The position numbers and the translations under genes are program-made. A stretch of 7,425 nucleotides of DNA from positions 1 to 7,425 of the forward strand of contig CAZWUL010000051.1 in NCBI GenBank assembly GCA_964636625.1. Direction: 5' to 3'. The notes beneath the pieces were generated by a model. It ran no database searches, had not been told where the DNA came from, and saw nothing but the letters and a program-made list of their open reading frames with translations. Below, piece after piece: positions 1 through 4,590 of this stretch. Origin of the DNA: CAZWUL01 sp964636625. Lineage in GTDB: Bacteria > Atribacterota > Phoenicimicrobiia > Phoenicimicrobiales > Stramentimicrobiaceae. The stretch's first letter is position 1. Each line of letters starts with the position of its first letter.

Positions 1-1
1 A

Positions 2-256
2 CCCGTGACTGAAGTTAAAGGTCGCGGACGACAGTTAGGTATTACCGAAAGTTACCGAGGGAGTGATTACCGAATCGACTTGCTACCCAAAACCCGTCTG
101 GAAATAGTAGTATCAGATGAGGATTTAGAAGCTGTGATAAAAGCAATAGTAGAAACAGCACAAACCGGGGACATTGGAGATGGAAAAATATTCATCTCAT
201 CTATAGAAGATGTTGTCCGTATACGAACCGGGGAAAGGGGAGAAGAAGCCGTTTAA
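2..256 (+). CDS. glnK: P-II nitrogen regulatory protein (GlnK/GlnB family), N-terminus cut by window edge
   Basis: P-II proteins are trimeric cytosolic sensors of 2-oxoglutarate and ATP/ADP that bind ammonium transporters or nitrogen-assimilation enzymes. The reading frame is already open at the left edge (a Pro codon at 2-4, then Val-Thr-Glu-Val-Lys-Gly), so the GTG at 5 is an internal Val and not a start; against E. coli GlnB about 28 residues are missing. Visible are the T-loop with GRGRQ, the YRGSDY segment that contains the equivalent of Tyr51, the B-loop TGDIGDGKIF that binds nucleotide phosphates, and the C-terminal RIRTGERGEE. All family landmarks are intact. In methanogens such genes usually sit beside an ammonium transporter gene (amtB), which would lie upstream outside the window; the choice of glnK over glnB is therefore inference. 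The coding end takes part in the terminator hairpin. Confidence 0.93.
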   Translation, partial: PVTEVKGRGRQLGITESYRGSDYRIDLLPKTRLEIVVSDEDLEAVIKAIVETAQTGDIGDGKIFISSIEDVVRIRTGERGEEAV

Positions 257-307
257 AATTCCCCCAAAATCCACTTTAAACCCCCCTTTCCTCCTTTTTT
301 CTTTTTA
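230..307 (+). terminator. Nested hairpin plus T-run ending the P-II gene
   Basis: The segment 230-240 (GGGGAAAGGGG) pairs with 283-293 in 11 base pairs including one G-U. Inside it, GTTTAAA at 251-257, which holds the stop codon, pairs perfectly with TTTAAAC at 275-281. The T-rich run 295-306 follows directly. A GC-rich stem followed by T residues fits factor-independent or T-run termination in archaea. The outer left arm lies within the last codons of the gene. Confidence 0.6.
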
Positions 308-491
308 AAAGTCCCATAACAAATTCTTTTCTAAATTATCATAATCAAATCCTTTTCAAATTATCATAATTAATCGATTATATTTTTTTTGAGATCAATT
401 TATAATCAAACTTCATAATTTATGTTCTTACTAAAACTATTCTAACAGAGTATATTATTCATTAAAAATAAATTAAATGAAATAACTTTGT
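308..491. other. AT-rich spacer with a 13-bp direct repeat
   Basis: No gene is visible in the 294-bp spacer between the P-II gene and the glycosylase gene. It contains two exact copies of AAATTATCATAAT at 333-345 and 358-370, each preceded by TTTTC (the first copy has one extra T), 25 bp apart start to start. The rest is low-complexity A/T sequence. Confidence 0.6.
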
Positions 492-500
492 TTTATAAAC
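491..500 (+). promoter_or_regulatory. TATA-like box for the glycosylase gene
   Basis: TTTTATAAAC lies about 52-60 bp before the ATG at 551, which would put transcription start near 520 and give a leader of about 30 nt. The surrounding DNA is A/T rich, so other boxes (for example TATATTATT at 451-459) remain possible. Confidence 0.4.
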
Positions 501-540
501 TCTAAAATAAAGGGTAATTAAAATAAACATAGAAATTAAT

Positions 541-545
541 GGTGA
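541..545 (+). promoter_or_regulatory. Ribosome binding site of the glycosylase gene
   Basis: GGTGA matches the archaeal anti-Shine-Dalgarno end of 16S rRNA and sits 5 nt before the ATG at 551. It supports this start, as does the obligatory Pro2-Glu3 of the family. Confidence 0.65.
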
Positions 546-550
546 CTTAA

Positions 551-1333
551 ATGCCAGAACTACCCAGTGTGGAAACTTTCAAAAGATACTTTGATAAAAC
601 CTCCCTATTGCAACCAATAACCGCTGTGACGGTAATCAGTCCAGAAATCCTAGTGGGAACAAGCACCACCCAGATGAGAGAATCCCTGGAAGGACACGAA
701 TTTATAGAAAGTCTTAGATACGGAAAATATCTCTTCGGAAAGCTGGATAATGAACTGTTCTTGATAATGCACTTCGGAATGACCGGATTCCTGCACTATG
801 ATAAAAAAAATAGTTCCAGATACCCCAGGCTGCTGATAAAGTTTTCCAGTGACAATTTCCTATCCTTTGATGATGCCCGTAAATTCGGGAAACTGGGCCT
901 AACCCGAAATCCGATTGAATTCATTAAAAGTAGAGGATTGGGTCCTGATGCACTGGAGGTGAATTATGAAGATTTTCGGAAAATTCTACAGGGTAAAAAA
1001 GGTATGATGAAACCATTACTCTTAAACCAGAACATATTAGCAGGCATTGGTAATCTTTACGCTGATGAAATACTCTACCAGAGCCGGGTACACCCTATGA
1101 CACCGGCAAATTTATTAAATGACCCTGAATGGGAACGGGTTTTCAGTGCTATGAAGAAAGTACTCCAAAAAGCCATCGATCACCATGATAAAATTGAATC
1201 CCTTCCCGAATCATATATTCTTCCCCACCGCCATAAAGGTGGAGAATGTCCGGAAGGGTACCCATTAAAGATTATAAAGGTTGGGGGCCGGACCACATTC
1301 CTATGCCCCCACCGACAGAAGATGAGAAAATAG
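551..1333 (+). CDS. Fpg/Nei-family DNA glycosylase/AP lyase with degenerate zinc finger
   Basis: A 260-residue member of the Fpg/Nei base-excision repair family, which removes oxidised bases and cleaves the resulting abasic site. Seen: the N-terminus MPELPSVE keeps Pro2 (Schiff-base nucleophile) and Glu3; Lys59 in RYGKY matches the conserved beta-hairpin Lys; Met77 (HFGMTG), Arg110 and Phe112 (ARKFG) match the void-filling triad; the helix-two-turn-helix is at about 150-182 with Asn168 in GIGNLYADE; Arg247 of GGRTT matches the finger Arg that contacts DNA phosphate. Odd: position 6 is Ser where PELPEVE is usual, and the C-terminal finger has Glu232, Glu235, Cys252 and Arg255 at the places of the four zinc Cys, with a shifted Cys at 233. 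Zinc binding is thus doubtful although the finger fold and Arg survive. The length is slightly below the usual 265-275. Whether it acts on 8-oxoguanine or on oxidised pyrimidines cannot be told, so no symbol is given. Confidence 0.9.
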   Translation: MPELPSVETFKRYFDKTSLLQPITAVTVISPEILVGTSTTQMRESLEGHEFIESLRYGKYLFGKLDNELFLIMHFGMTGFLHYDKKNSSRYPRLLIKFSSDNFLSFDDARKFGKLGLTRNPIEFIKSRGLGPDALEVNYEDFRKILQGKKGMMKPLLLNQNILAGIGNLYADEILYQSRVHPMTPANLLNDPEWERVFSAMKKVLQKAIDHHDKIESLPESYILPHRHKGGECPEGYPLKIIKVGGRTTFLCPHRQKMRK

Positions 1334-1339
1334 ATAAAC

Positions 1340-1425
1340 CCAATATTTTATTTTGATTAGGGACTTTTAGCTATTTTACATCAACTATTCTACATAAATA
1401 AAAACTATTGGTAATCAAAAATAAA
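1340..1425. terminator. Convergent terminator region between glycosylase gene and pdxS
   Basis: The two genes converge over 115 bp. On the plus strand a T-rich stretch (ATTTTATTTTGATTA, 1345-1359) follows the glycosylase stop. TTTTGATTA at 1351-1359 is the exact reverse complement of TAATCAAAA at 1412-1420, and CCAATA at 1340-1345 is that of TATTGG at 1406-1411. The two pairs are interleaved, not nested, so only one can form as a simple hairpin. Confidence 0.45.
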
Positions 1426-1432
1426 AAAAAAA
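1417..1432 (-). terminator. T-run after pdxS
   Basis: Read on the minus strand, 1432 to 1417 is a nearly pure T run beginning about 17 nt after the pdxS stop codon. Oligo-T tracts of this kind are the usual archaeal transcription stop. Confidence 0.6.
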
Positions 1433-1448
1433 GTGAATAGGGGTTAGT

Positions 1449-2330
1449 TTACCATCCTCTATCCTGTAATCTCTCTGATTCTGGTATCTGGCTTATTTCC
1501 AGGCCAGGCATTGCTTTACCCAGGTCACGGCTAACCTCAGCTATGACTTCAGCGTCCTCGTAGTGGGCGGTTGCTTCGGCTATGGCCTTGGCCACTATTT
1601 CTGGGTTTTCGGATTTGAAAATTCCACTTCCTACGAATACTCCATCTGCTCCCAGCTGCATCATAAGGGCAGCGTCGGCTGGAGTAGCCACCCCACCAGC
1701 AGCAAAGTTCACCACAGGCAATCGTCCCTGTTTCTGGGTTTCCTTAACCAGGTATAGTTGTGCTTCTTCTTCCCGGGCCACGCTCCAAAGTTCCTCTTCA
1801 GTCCTGTCCTTGAGTTCCCGGATTGTTCCCTGAATCATACGCATGTGTCGGACTGCTTCTACCACGTTACCAGTACCTGCTTCTCCTTTGGTTCTGATCA
1901 TTGCGGCTCCCTCATCGATCCTTCGGAGAGCTTCACCCAGGTTTCTGGCTCCGCAGACGAATGGTATGGTGAATTGTTTTTTATCGATATGGAATTTTTC
2001 ATCAGCAGGGGTTAAGACTTCACTCTCGTCGATCATGTCCACTCCCAGTGACTCCAGGACCTGTGCTTCCACAAAGTGACCGATCCGTACCTTGGCCATC
2101 ACCGGGATGCTCACGGCATCCATGATCTCGGTAACTTTACTGGGGTCTGCCATACGGGCCACTCCCCCAGAAGCCCTTATATCGGCAGGAACCTTCTCTA
2201 AAGCCATTACAGAAACAGCTCCAGCTTCTTCGGCAATAACTGCCTGTTCAGCGTTAACCACATCCATGATAACTCCACCCTTGGTCATCTTGGCAAAACC
2301 CTTCTTCAATAATTCAGTTCCATGTAGCAT
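1449..2330 (-). CDS. pdxS: Pyridoxal 5'-phosphate synthase, synthase (lyase) subunit PdxS
   Basis: PdxS condenses ribose 5-phosphate, glyceraldehyde 3-phosphate and ammonia into pyridoxal 5'-phosphate; ammonia comes from the glutaminase PdxT, and twelve PdxS subunits form the core of the complex. The 293-residue (beta/alpha)8 barrel matches the usual length. Numbered from the chosen start: Asp23 in VIMDVVN, Lys80 in PVMAKVRIGH (substrate Schiff-base Lys, Lys81 in Bacillus), Lys148 in MIRTKGEAGTG (the second, swinging Lys), and phosphate-binding glycines in GGVATPADA (212-220) and VFVGSGIFK (231-239). The frame is open to an ATG at 2345, five codons earlier, but that ATG has no ribosome binding site and itself overlaps the GGAGG serving the ATG at 2330, which also gives the family's typical N-terminus (MLHGTELLKKGF). 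No pdxT is in the window, so the partner must be encoded elsewhere. Confidence 0.97.
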   Translation of the reverse strand: MLHGTELLKKGFAKMTKGGVIMDVVNAEQAVIAEEAGAVSVMALEKVPADIRASGGVARMADPSKVTEIMDAVSIPVMAKVRIGHFVEAQVLESLGVDMIDESEVLTPADEKFHIDKKQFTIPFVCGARNLGEALRRIDEGAAMIRTKGEAGTGNVVEAVRHMRMIQGTIRELKDRTEEELWSVAREEEAQLYLVKETQKQGRLPVVNFAAGGVATPADAALMMQLGADGVFVGSGIFKSENPEIVAKAIAEATAHYEDAEVIAEVSRDLGKAMPGLEISQIPESERLQDRGW

Positions 2331-2338
2331 GTTATTTT

Positions 2339-2344
2339 CCTCCA
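2339..2344 (-). promoter_or_regulatory. Ribosome binding site that decides the pdxS start
   Basis: On the minus strand TGGAGG (2344 to 2339) stands 8 nt before the ATG at 2330 and includes the last two bases of the upstream in-frame ATG at 2345. It favours the shorter protein. Confidence 0.75.
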
Positions 2345-2472
2345 TGTGGATTTATTATGATTAATTAGAGACATCAATAAAATCCCATTAATCACTGATT
2401 TACCGGGATAAAACCATTTGTAGATACGTTTTAATTCCCTAGAAAATCATTATTTTATCAAAAATTTTAAAA

Positions 2473-2480
2473 TTTTTATA
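2473..2480 (-). promoter_or_regulatory. Candidate TATA box for pdxS
   Basis: The minus strand reads TATAAAAA here, implying a transcription start near 2450 and a leader of about 120 nt. It abuts an 18-bp A/T palindrome (2460-2477). Closer but weaker candidates exist, such as TTTTATCC near 2405-2412, so the assignment is tentative. Confidence 0.3.
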
Positions 2481-2620
2481 CATATTTCAATTTTCCTTGG
2501 GGGTTATTAAAATTTTGGACCAGTTGGGATGGATTGAATATTTGAAAGATGTAAAACACACCCTATGATCCCTGAACCCATCAAAGGTAAGACTGCGGGA
2601 TAGTTATCCAGTTATTAGGA

Positions 2621-2628
2621 TTTATATA
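2621..2628 (+). promoter_or_regulatory. Strong TATA-like box, far upstream of the acidic-protein gene
   Basis: TTTATATA matches the common Methanobacteriales box exactly. Transcription would start near 2648, about 210-230 nt before the gene, so the product would be a long leader or a separate small RNA containing the tandem repeat. Confidence 0.45.
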
Positions 2629-2710
2629 GTCCCCATATTTCACAGAGTGCATTAATGGAATATGTTACCGTGGGAAATCTATAATAGTAAATTTAACAGT
2701 TCTTAAAAAT

Positions 2711-2750
2711 TAGTTCATTGTCTGGTTAGATAGTTCATTGTTTGGTTAGA
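2711..2750 (+). repeat. Two 20-bp tandem repeats
   Basis: TAGTTCATTGTCTGGTTAGA at 2711-2730 is followed at once by a copy at 2731-2750 that differs only by C to T at unit position 12. The pair ends 20 bp before the TATA-like box at 2771, where an activator or repressor site would be expected. If transcription starts from the box at 2621 the repeats are in the leader. Confidence 0.9.
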
Positions 2751-2770
2751 AAATCTTACCATATCGTGGA

Positions 2771-2778
2771 TTTATTTA
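2771..2778 (+). promoter_or_regulatory. Proximal TATA-like box for the acidic-protein gene
   Basis: TTTATTTA would place transcription start near 2798 and leave a leader of about 60-80 nt. The match is weaker than that at 2621, but the distance to the gene is more usual. Confidence 0.4.
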
Positions 2779-2876
2779 AGAACCAGTTACATATTAGGAA
2801 ACTGATTAAATAATTACAGAATTTTTAACACCCGGTTGTATATGGAGGTTTTATCACGGAAGACCCGGAGGAAAGG

Positions 2877-3368
2877 TTGAGTATAATCAATAAACTAACC
2901 AGGTACAAATTATTTTTAGAAGAAGAAAGACCTAATCTAGTTGAGGAACTTTTTCAATATTATCACCGTGAAGAAACAGATGAGGTTGTTCAAGAAGTGG
3001 GGGATTTCGAGAAGGGAAATCCTAAAAAAGTTAATTTCATTCGTTACGATAACCCCTATGAAGCTTATCTTACTGCTCAGATTCAGTTGGATGAAGCTTT
3101 GATACCTATTTTAAACCAGCATATTTCCTTTCTGGAGGATGGGGATGATGTTGATCTGGTGCTGGAATCCCTGGAGCACAGCATTTACCGGGTTAAAAAA
3201 CAGGCTTATACCAATGTTGAAGATTGGGAAAAACTTTTGGATCACTTAACAGAGGATCAAATGGAAAAAATTGAAATCAATCCTAAAGGACCTGGAGATC
3301 TTCTCTTAAAGGAACTTATCTGGATCCGAAATTATGAAACCAGATGGATGAAAAATGAAGATCATTGA
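2877..3368 (+). CDS. Acidic protein of unknown function, start uncertain
   Basis: I do not recognise this 163-residue protein. It is rich in Glu, Asp and Leu, predicted mostly helical by eye, with no signal peptide, membrane segment or cysteine cluster, so probably a soluble cytosolic protein. Notable stretches are FIRYDNPYEAYLTAQ (about 55-69), FLEDGDDVDLVLESLEHSIYR (about 85-105) and the GPGDLLLKELIWIRNYETRW end. The start given is TTG with GGAGG at 2867-2871, 5 nt upstream. The frame is open back to 2829 with no ATG, GTG or other TTG, yet a second GGAGG at 2844-2848 stands 7 nt before an in-frame ACG at 2856; starting there would add seven residues ending in EDPEER. It stands alone, with spacers of over 500 bp on both sides. 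It is most likely a lineage-restricted methanogen protein, which is inference. Confidence 0.8.
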   Translation: MSIINKLTRYKLFLEEERPNLVEELFQYYHREETDEVVQEVGDFEKGNPKKVNFIRYDNPYEAYLTAQIQLDEALIPILNQHISFLEDGDDVDLVLESLEHSIYRVKKQAYTNVEDWEKLLDHLTEDQMEKIEINPKGPGDLLLKELIWIRNYETRWMKNEDH

Positions 3369-3415
3369 TTAGTTCTATAGTAAAATCCTGGATAATTACT
3401 TCTTTTGGTGATAAT

Positions 3416-3478
3416 AAGAATATTATTCTTTATGAGATTCTTTTGAGCTCAAGAATTCTACTGACATTAAAGTAATGT
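3416..3478 (+). terminator. Cluster of hairpins after the acidic-protein gene
   Basis: AAGAATA at 3416-3422 faces TATTCTT at 3424-3430 around one base; AGATTCTT at 3435-3442 pairs with AAGAATTCT at 3451-3459 (one bulge) around TTGAGCTC; ACATTA at 3464-3469 pairs with TAATGT at 3473-3478. No long T run follows directly, so termination is only a possible role; T-rich stretches such as 3401-3406 are short. Confidence 0.35.
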
Positions 3479-3501
3479 AATTAGTTGTAATGACTTGTAA
3501 T
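3476..3501 (+). repeat. TGTAAT motif three times at helical-turn spacing
   Basis: TGTAAT occurs at 3476-3481, 3486-3491 and 3496-3501, each separated by four bases, so that all copies face one side of the helix. The sequence is simple and A/T rich, so chance cannot be excluded. Confidence 0.6.
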
Positions 3502-3664
3502 TAAATAGTATGTATATAATTACATAATATTTTCATAGACTTTTCCCAAAAAAATCTCACTTCATACTGGAAAATAAATCAATCCATTGAAAAAACCATT
3601 CTTTGGCCATTATATTTATTAAGATTTCTTTAAGTATCATACATTAAAAACCTATGAGTAATAC

Positions 3665-3674
3665 TTTTTATATA
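3665..3674 (+). promoter_or_regulatory. Orphan TATA-like box
   Basis: TTTTTATATA would direct transcription from about 3695. The next gene begins at 3965, so this would mean a 270-nt leader, a small RNA, or a chance match in A/T-rich DNA. Confidence 0.25.
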
Positions 3675-3817
3675 TTTTTTATTAGTGATAAAGATATTTA
3701 AGTCCCCCTAATTTACCATTATTCAACCTGTGAAAATAAGCTGATTAGAAATACTATTTTCTATTTAGAGCAAATATTAATTACCGAAAACTGTTAATTA
3801 AACAGATAAAAGTGGCC

Positions 3818-3833
3818 TAGATATTAATATCTA
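3818..3833. repeat. Perfect 16-bp palindrome
   Basis: TAGATATTAATATCTA is fully self-complementary and lies about 70 bp before the presumed TATA box of the TPR gene, a plausible distance for a dimeric regulator site. The A/T composition lowers its significance. Confidence 0.55.
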
Positions 3834-3903
3834 CAATTATTTATTCAACATAATACGAAATATGTATTTAATTGGTATTATTGTATATTGGGTTAACTGA
3901 GTC

Positions 3904-3913
3904 CTTATATATT
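3904..3913 (+). promoter_or_regulatory. TATA-like box of the TPR gene
   Basis: CTTATATATT is 52-61 bp before the ATG at 3965. Transcription start is expected at about 3933, giving a leader of some 30 nt. The perfect palindrome ACTTATAAGT (3921-3930) lies between box and start point, where a bound repressor would block initiation. Confidence 0.55.
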
Positions 3914-3951
3914 ATATCAAACTTATAAGTCAACAGTAAGAGTATATAACC

Positions 3952-3956
3952 AGGAG
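3952..3956 (+). promoter_or_regulatory. Ribosome binding site of the TPR gene
   Basis: AGGAG is 8 nt before the ATG at 3965 and supports that start. Confidence 0.6.
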
Positions 3957-3964
3957 TTGATTAA

Positions 3965-4453
3965 ATGGCTATCAAAGAAGCAGAAATGTTCTATAAACAG
4001 GCCATGTCATTTTTAGAACAGGGAAAAGTGGATAAATCAATAAAATTTTTTGACAGTGCACTGGAAATAGATAAAGAATATGTTTCCGCCTGGAATGATA
4101 AGGGAGTGGCTTTAATGGAGCTTGGCAAATACCAGGATGCTCTTAACTGTTTTGAACATGTTGTCAGGCTGGAACCTGGTGATAACATGGCTTGGTACAA
4201 CCGGGGATATGTGCTGTTGATTCTGGAGGAATATCATGAAGCAGTAAACACTTTCGACTTGTTCCTGGGCAGATATTCCAAAAAGGATGATTTTTACAAA
4301 TACGCCCTGTATCTACAGGCTCAAGGACTCTATAACCTTAAAAAGTATGATGAATCATTAAAATTAATTAAAAAAGCCCTTAAAAAAGATAAAAAATTTA
4401 AAGAAGCCCGAGATCTCATGGAACTGGTTGGAAAAGAGCTATCCAAAAAGTAG
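3965..4453 (+). CDS. Small tetratricopeptide-repeat (TPR) protein
   Basis: A 162-residue protein made almost wholly of about four 34-residue TPR units, the helix pairs that stack into a peptide-binding groove. Units by eye: about 6-39 (ending ALEIDKEY), 40-73 (AWNDKGVALMELGKYQDAL, ending RLEPGD), 74-107 (AWYNRGYVLLILEEYHEAV) and 108-145 (a longer, divergent unit with YLQAQGLYNLKKYDESLKL). The W-x2-G-Y-A-F-A-P pattern is clear in units 2 and 3. The C-terminus is strongly basic (KKALKKDKKFKEA). No signal peptide, membrane helix or catalytic domain is present, so it is probably a cytosolic adaptor. TPR proteins of this type are numerous in methanogens and the partner cannot be read from the sequence. 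Neighbours give no clue: the gene has its own promoter and a hairpin at its stop codon. Confidence 0.92.
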   Translation: MAIKEAEMFYKQAMSFLEQGKVDKSIKFFDSALEIDKEYVSAWNDKGVALMELGKYQDALNCFEHVVRLEPGDNMAWYNRGYVLLILEEYHEAVNTFDLFLGRYSKKDDFYKYALYLQAQGLYNLKKYDESLKLIKKALKKDKKFKEARDLMELVGKELSKK

Positions 4454-4480
4454 TGAAGAAACCCCAATGATCTTCACTTT
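4452..4480 (+). terminator. Hairpin at the stop codon of the TPR gene
   Basis: AGTGAAGA at 4452-4459 pairs perfectly over 8 bp with TCTTCACT at 4471-4478 around an 11-nt loop, followed by only two or three T. The left arm overlaps the TAG stop. It may be a terminator or a 3'-end stabiliser. Confidence 0.5.
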
Positions 4481-4579
4481 CCATTCTCCAATTAGTCAGA
4501 ATATAATGAGTTATTAAAGAATCTGATGGTTTAATAAAAAAAAAATTCATATTATAACAATTGATTAAATGAATAAAAT

Positions 4580-4586
4580 GGTGGAG
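4580..4586 (+). promoter_or_regulatory. Ribosome binding site of the dehydratase-like gene
   Basis: GGTGGAG lies 4 nt before the ATG at 4591. A possible TATA-like TTTAATAAAA is at 4530-4539, about 55 bp upstream, but the A-rich context makes it weak. Confidence 0.5.
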
Positions 4587-4590
4587 TTCT

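Larger units (their letters stand above)
2346..2876. other. 531-bp spacer between divergent pdxS and the acidic-protein gene
   Basis: No open frame of convincing length and no tRNA-like fold is seen. The part from about 2490 to 2610 is less A/T rich than the rest and includes a short GGAT-AGTT-ATCC hairpin at 2598-2609. It holds the pdxS upstream region, two plus-strand TATA-like boxes, a 20-bp tandem repeat, and an unusual pair of ribosome binding sites before the next gene. Confidence 0.5.
3369..3964. other. 596-bp AT-rich, palindrome-rich spacer
   Basis: Stops are frequent in all frames and I see no gene or RNA fold with support. Contents: the hairpin cluster at 3416-3478; TGTAAT three times at exact 10-bp steps (3476, 3486, 3496); a TATA-like TTTTTATATA at 3665-3674 with no gene after it for 290 bp; CTGTT/AACAG dyad at 3791-3805; the perfect 16-bp palindrome TAGATATTAATATCTA at 3818-3833; and the promoter region of the TPR gene. 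Confidence 0.6.

Noticed and set aside
5..7. GTG as a start for the P-II gene
   Set aside because: It is the Val of the conserved Thr-Val-Thr-Glu-Val-Lys-Gly stretch; the frame is open to the window edge and the missing part is the family's N-terminal 28 residues.
1563..2364. Several plus-strand open frames of 64-90 codons opposite pdxS
   Set aside because: They overlap each other and the strongly conserved pdxS gene, have no family features, and are explained by the antisense of its codon bias.
2460..2477. Perfect 18-bp palindrome of A and T only
   Set aside because: AAAAATTTTAAAATTTTT is low-complexity sequence, expected by chance in such DNA; a role as operator is not supported by anything else.
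2491..2610. Less A/T-rich part of the spacer considered as tRNA, riboswitch or small gene
   Set aside because: No T-loop, cloverleaf, known aptamer core or uninterrupted frame is visible.
3684..3745. Possible C/D-box guide RNA (GTGATAA, later GTGAAAA and CTGA)
   Set aside because: The C box has a mismatch, a proper D' box is missing, the ends do not pair, and the TATA box at 3665 would start transcription downstream of the C box.
3991..4200. Minus-strand frame of 69 codons inside the TPR gene
   Set aside because: It is antisense to clear TPR repeats and lacks a ribosome binding site or recognisable motif.
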